DNA from: Crambe crambe
Taxonomy: Eukaryota > Porifera > Demospongiae > Poecilosclerida > Crambeidae
Length of the DNA stretch: 64,000 nucleotides
Reading direction: 5' to 3'
Assembly (NCBI GenBank): GCA_963924555.1
Contig: OZ004581.1
Span: forward strand, 9,277,338-9,341,337
Positions 58,860-64,000 of this stretch are shown here, in pieces. Within the stretch, counting starts at the first letter, position 1, and each line of letters starts with the position of its first letter. The notes beneath the pieces were generated by a model that was not told the DNA's origin, did not search any database, and worked only from the letters and a program-made list of their open reading frames with translations. The translations under genes and the position numbers were made by a program.

Positions 58860-59160
58860 AATGTTGGAGGGACTTCTGCTTAAAGTTTCAACCACGCATC
58901 ACCAAATGAGAACTCCCTCATCTTGATCCACCCTTCAATGATCATTTTCAGCAACTCCTTCCCAATTTCGACATTCATCCTAATATATAGACCAATTCAT
59001 ACTTCTCCCATGATTTCATCTTTTTTCTACATGACATTTCTTAATTGCTCCTACAATAGTATACCATGGACTCTGTCCTTCACAGTTCTATATATGTATC
59101 CAGCAGCATACCTCAAAGTGGCTCTTGATAAGAGAAAGGACATGCTGCTGTAACAGTAGA
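58860..59160 (-). pseudogene. Relic of the P-element second ORF
   Basis: Minus-strand fragments LRYAAGYIYRTVKDR and IIEGWIKMREFSFGDAWLKL match the RYAAGYVP and LWLTIRGFSIAGTWLEEY blocks of the ORF at 6,185-7,168. Stops and gaps separate them. Confidence 0.6.
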
Positions 59161-60440
59161 TCCCCCATCATATGTTCACCTAAAAAAAAAATCAGATGAT
59201 ATTCTAGAAGATGGGAAATTCATCACATTTTCTTCCACATTAAGATGAATTCATCCGATGAACAAATGCTATAATTATAAACTCCCACCTTTGTTTACAG
59301 CTGACTTTAAATAGTCAGAGCTGTTTCAAGTTTGCTAGCTGCAAGAGAGTTATATGCATGGTGCCTGGACTGCAGGAATGAATGTCAGCTTTCAAGTTTT
59401 GCTTTAATCCATAGCAGAGATGCAGAAGCATCTGATGAAGGAATTTTAAACCCATTAGCTACCTTCTTTTACTGCCTGAATTAATATCTCAGACTCACTG
59501 AGAGGGGCCTAAAAAGTGAATTACATAGCTGGATTTATTAAGGTTACAATCTTTAATTTACTATGCTTACTTGTAGTTGAAGACGTTTCTCCTATAGCTT
59601 CAGCCATTATTTGCGAAATACTTGCCTTCACTACTGTTTGGCAACGTCTTTGCTGACTCAGCAAACAACGCGGATTGTATTCTAAAATCTCGCGCGAACC
59701 ACCCGTTTCCAATCCCGTGTCCGGAGGTTATAGCATAGATACTATAGACTACGTACACGGGATAGGAAACTAGATCACGTGCGCCATAGCCACAATAGGA
59801 AATGACAATCCCACTCCGTGTCCACCGTTTCGAGCAGGAAGAGGAGGCTCCTATTCGCCGTATGCGGGATGTGCGTTACCTTATAGTCGCATTAATAAGA
59901 TGAAAACAGTAAGTATCCTAGCTGAAAGGCTACTAATGCAAAAATTAAAACTGTAGGAGAGATATAAATGAAATTTAGGCCTATAATAGCTAGAAATACC
60001 ATGGAAACCACTTTTGTGGAACCATAAGTAATCACAGTCTAGCCATACGTAGCTGTTAAAGCAATAAGCCACTCATATTAACTTAGTTCTATGCGTTAGT
60101 ATCATTTCTAGGATAAAAATACGTTAGTTAATGATGATACAGTCACTGTATCTCCCTGAACACTCCAAAGTTTGTGGGACACCATGAAGGATATATTCAG
60201 AAATGAAGTTATCTCCTGGTTATCATGACTTCCTTAAGAGCATAATAAATGAGGTTATACTGGTTTTATGTGCATGTTACTTCTATTTTGGTAGAAATAA
60301 GGCATATAGCTATTGCATGTCTTTCTTTGTTGCATGGTAATAAGTCTTTGAAATGTATCTTATACTTATACTGGCATATAGAGTAGGGAGAATACTCAAA
60401 TTGGCTACATAGTATGATGTTCTACTTATTCTTTAAAGGC

Positions 60441-63159
60441 ATGAGTCGGCGAAAGCTTCGATTTTATACCCCAAAAAACTGGGAGAGAAAATTGCAGCAG
60501 CAAAGACTTCTCATAAAAATTCCTCGAAAAGTAGCAGACAGAGCATTACTCTTTAATCAGATGAAGAGTGTTGAACTTGAAGGATGGACCAAATTATATG
60601 TCTCCTCCACAGGGTCAATTGCAAGGATATGCAAATATGACCATTCCACAATTCCTTCAAAAGTATTAATCATGGTGGATGTTGAGGACAATGCATGCAA
60701 AGTGTATGCAGGATCCAAAGCTGTTCCTCTTTATGATAAAGCAGTGTCTAGTATATCAGAGTTACTTTTTATTCTAGAGCAGTTGAACACATATAGTATT
60801 TGTCCAGCAATTGATGATCCGAAGTTTAAACCTTTAATCGAGAAGCACGGTGGATTGTTCTATGACTGTCATGGTAAGAAAGTAGCTATAGAGATTATAT
60901 AGTCATAGATCAATCAGTTACTTAATCTATCTTCTAATAAGGTAATATGATTGCTCAAGTGGACGACAAGACCATACGACATGTGAATTGTTCCATGTTG
61001 GTAAAGCCAGATGGAATCTGTAAACAGTGCAAGCTTTACAAGAAGAACTCTCTGTTACGTCAACTTAATCGTTTATTGAAAGATAACAAGGAAAATGATT
61101 TATGCTCTGCAAGTATAGCCATGTTAATTATCGATTTCTTACCGGCATTCAAAAGAATGAGCGCCTTAAGGCACTGCACTCTGAGCTTCGTGCAAAATGT
61201 AGGCAGTTGCATTCACTTGAAAAAAAGATACAGCAGTTACATGAGAAGGAAGCAGTGACTTTGGATGATGATAGTGATTGTGACATGCGTGCCTTGGTGG
61301 AGAAATACTCATCTGTCGTGATGAGCTCACAACCTGAAAACTCTAATAGGTCATTTCAATACTTGTTTTGGAAGCAGCAACTAGATGCTATCACTAAATC
61401 AGATGCACGATCTATTCGATGGCATCCTCTGATAATTAAGTGGTGCCTTTACCTACACCACAGATCGAGTGGTGCTTATAAAACATTACGGGAATCAGGA
61501 CTTCTTTCTTTACCATCTGGCAGAACACTTCGTGACTATCGCCATTTTGCTCCAGCTAAATCTGGATTCAGCACTGCATATGACCAGCAACTTCTCGATC
61601 TTGCTACAAAGACCAATTTTGAAATGGCAAAGAACATATATAGCGATCTTGATTGATGAAATGTACGTGAAGGAGGGATTGGTGTACAATAAAACTTCAG
61701 GGGCTCTTACAGGATTTGTTGAATTGGGTGACATTGATTCTCACCTTAATGAATATGAGCGTTCCATATATGAGCCAAAGAAACAAAAATCTTTAGCTAA
61801 AACCATAGTTGTCTTCATGGTTCGAGGAGTGGTGACCAGCTTGATCTTCCCATATACTATTTTCCCTGTGAGCTCGTTGAAGGGCTATAACTTATTTCCT
61901 CTGGTTTGGGAAGTTATTGGACGACTTACTCGTCACGACTTCAGGGTTTGGGCAATTATTTGTGATGGAGCCTCTAATAATCGAAAAATGTTCCGCATGC
62001 ATAGTTCAACAGGAGATGAAAATATTTTCAAAACCACTAATGTTTACAGTGAAGATCAGTATCCTATATATTTTATATGTGATCCTCCACATTTATTGAA
62101 AACCATTCGAAATTGTTTTGCAAGTTCAACCCGAAATTTATGGGTAAGTTCATTCTGTGTGTCAATTTATGACCACCTTTTATATTCTTTTTATTTTAAA
62201 GTGTAAAGGCAGGGACATTAAATGGAGCCATATTATCAGACTCTACTATCAGAATGCTGGTGCAGCCACTGGTTTGTGCTTGATACCGAAATTGAAATAT
62301 GAACATGTATATTTAACATCACGGTCTAAAATGCGTGTGGATCTTGCTGCACAGGTTAGACTGAGTTGATGATCATGCATATTAGCTATAGGCATAAGAA
62401 ACTTTTTTCAGGTCTTGAATGAAAGTGTATCACTAGCACTTCATCTAACTGGAGGAGAACAAGCTCATGAAACTGCTAACTTCATTAACAAAATAGACAA
62501 ATTTTTTGATTCTCTCAATGTTACATCATTTGATGAGGGAAGGCTGAAGAGAAAGCCTTTTTTACAGCCTTACAGAAGTTCAACTGATTTTCGATTGAAG
62601 GTATGATGTAACGAGCTGCTATGTATGCATGCTGTTATTTATATACATTATAGTTTCTTAAAGATGAATTTTTGGGATATCTGGATGCATGGGAAGTGAG
62701 TGTCAAGAATAGGGAAGGCTTCACTGATGTTGAACGAAGAAACATGATGTTAAGCAGGGAAACTTTGACTGGGATCAAAATTACAAGTATGCTCTATAGT
62801 ATTTTTTTCTACCACAATCTATATTAAACATGATAACTGTAGTTTCTTCATTCCTGGAGTTTGTGCCATCAATTTTGAAAGTGCCAGGGGTGACTGTCTT
62901 TTTGAGTGTAAAACTTAATCAAGATCCACTTGAGAAGTTTTTTGGCTGCATTAGACAACATGGTCAAGTTAATGATAACCCTACAGTGCTTCAGGCAATG
63001 ACAGCCACACAAACTTTGCGAGTAGCTAACTCCCTAAGATTTGCAACAATCACTGGCAATTGCAGAGGAGCTAGCAAGAAGGAAAGAGTTGATGACAATG
63101 ATACATGTAAGCTCCCAAAGCGAAAACAATCACGGAAAAAGAAACCCAAGAAACATTGA
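60441..63159 (+). pseudogene. P-type transposase, nearly complete, two frameshifts
   Basis: Exons about 60,433-60,873, 60,942-62,143, 62,202-62,354, 62,412-62,600, 62,654-62,786 and 62,843-63,159 have good splice sites. Order: basic N-terminus (MSRRKLRFYTPKNWERKL), a C..C/C..C segment (NCSMLVKPDGICKQC), coiled coil, then the RNase H-like core with LIDEMYVKEGLVYN, IICDGASNNRKMF, CDPPHLLKTIRN and QDPLEKFFGCIRQHG carrying the likely acidic catalytic residues, and a basic tail. Frame changes near 61,098 and 61,640 interrupt it, so it is a pseudogene or contains sequencing errors. No THAP finger is visible; an extra 5' exon may start at about 59,788 (MTIPLRVHRFEQEEEA). Confidence 0.8.
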
Positions 63160-63249
63160 GAATTATAATTCCCCATGCATATCTGCTATCGTATTCATTG
63201 AACATAAAATGTAATTGACTGATTAAGGAGTGAGGTATATATAAACTAT

Positions 63250-63980
63250 TCAGATACTTTTTCTTAGAGGCTTTGATTTTGATGTGTTCTTCTTGCTGAC
63301 TTGTTTATAAGTTTCCATAACTGATTTAGTGAAAGAAAATCCACGAATTGTTACATACTTAGCTACTATCAAACTTAAAATCACTCCTTTCTTATCTTCA
63401 TCTATTATTCCTGCTGCAGAGCACCAGTTAAATAAAACATCTGAATCACCTAGAATGCTGTCATGTATTTCTTTCTTATCAAACTCATTTGTAGTTGAAT
63501 GGCAGCGAATACAATACTCGATGGCACTAAGAGTTTGGCAAAAGCTGTCAGTAATATGAATAAGCCCACCTCTATCAACACAGCACACCCATTCATTTGA
63601 AGATGACATAGGAGAAGCTTCATCTTTGATCAGATATTTTGTGCTAGCTGACACGCTCTGATCCTTGGATATTGATTGAATGATATAGCCACCTATGTAG
63701 CGGATAGCATTGATCTCTTCATATGAAAGATCGCTAGGAATGGTACCAACATCCTTTATTATTGGTAGAATAGAACCTATCAAATAAATAGATGATAAAT
63801 ACTGATACAAAGCTGGATCAGCGTTTAATTTTTGACTAGTTAAAAACTCTCTTTGAAATCTTGTGCACTTCGTATCTGGTGAAATGACACCCAGAGTTTC
63901 TCCCTCTTAATTTTTTTTGGTACGTTCTGATTGTGCACCATCAATTATTCTCTTTAGTGATGAATACAGCCAGTTAGAAA
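63250..63980 (-). pseudogene. Second ORF of P-type element 3 (partial, one frameshift)
   Basis: From the right: NWLYSSLKRIIDGAQ, then a change of frame at a run of eight A (63,911-63,918), then REKLWVSFHQIR, AIRYIGGYIIQSI, VDRGGLIHITDSF, IRCHSTTNEFDKK, VLFNWCSAAGI and TIRGFSFTKSVMETYKQ, stopping at 63,250. It matches the ORF at 6,185-7,168 throughout. The homopolymer makes a sequencing error possible. It converges with the transposase, with about 90 bp between stops. The N-terminus lies beyond the window. Function unknown. Confidence 0.65.
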
Positions 63981-64000
63981 AATTTACAGTGCCTTTCTCA

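Larger units (their letters stand above)
57650..59730. mobile_element. P-type DNA transposon 2 (decayed)
   Basis: Inverted ends AACCTCCGGACACGGGATTG... (left 57,652; right about 59,730) bound 2.1 kb. The 16-bp phrase ATAGCATAGATACTAT lies directly outside both ends in the same orientation. Inside are a transposase relic (plus) and a relic of the second ORF (minus), convergent as in the other two elements. Confidence 0.7.
59748..64000. mobile_element. P-type DNA transposon 3 (continues past right edge)
   Basis: The left end (ACACGGGATAGGAAACTAG ... CACGTGCGCC) resembles the left end of element 2. It contains a nearly complete transposase (plus) and the second ORF (minus, running off the window). 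The right end is not in the window. Confidence 0.65.

Overview
This is animal (metazoan) DNA, not bacterial: genes are split by short introns (about 50-150 bases) with GT/AG borders, and the gene families present (Roc-COR GTPases with death domains, SLU7, eIF3j, P-type and Tc1/mariner-type transposons) point to an early-branching animal. A demosponge related to Amphimedon is my best guess; that is an inference from family content and compactness, not a measured match.

The main content is a family of minus-strand genes of one design. Each starts with a small lysine-rich first exon (MSDKK...SSRA...F), followed by a tandem array of units of about 104-115 bp, then (where visible) exons for a Roc-COR GTPase, a death-like domain, coiled coils and a C-terminal death domain. 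Gene A runs from 21,583 down to 13,642. Gene B runs from 56,563 down to 31,324 and contains a 19-kb array (36.83-55.97 kb). Gene C shows only its first exon (749-823) and the start of its array, which leaves the window at the left edge. A relic first exon lies at 5,356-5,415.

Read on the gene strand, every array unit holds a 3' splice site (TTCCTTCAG or a close variant), exactly three variable bases, and a 5' splice site (GTAAGT, GTGAGT or similar). The arrays therefore look like runs of three-base, one-codon exons: 172 with a triplet in gene B, about 23 in gene A. Exon 1 ends in phase 0, each triplet keeps phase 0, and a final one-codon exon (GTG) followed by a 22-base exon leads in frame into the GTPase exon in both A and B. 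No triplet is a stop codon. In gene B the codons spell a strongly charged, helix-prone string (mostly E, R, K, I, A, L, Q); in gene A they are quite different (P, Y, L, S, D, R). This is the strongest candidate for an undescribed system: a GTPase/death-domain protein whose N-terminal region is written one residue per exon in an expandable repeat array.

The rest is a mosaic. Pieces of SLU7 and eIF3j are scattered and duplicated (8.5, 13.4, 26.8-28.6, 30.6-31.2 and 35.9-36.8 kb). Three P-type elements (6.1-8.45, 57.65-59.73 and 59.75 kb to the right edge) each carry a transposase and a second, convergent ORF of unknown function. A Tc1/mariner-like transposase lies beside a PB1-like ORF (22.8-24.5 kb). 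Copia, MITE-like and foldback remnants, microsatellites and recent segmental duplications fill the remaining space.
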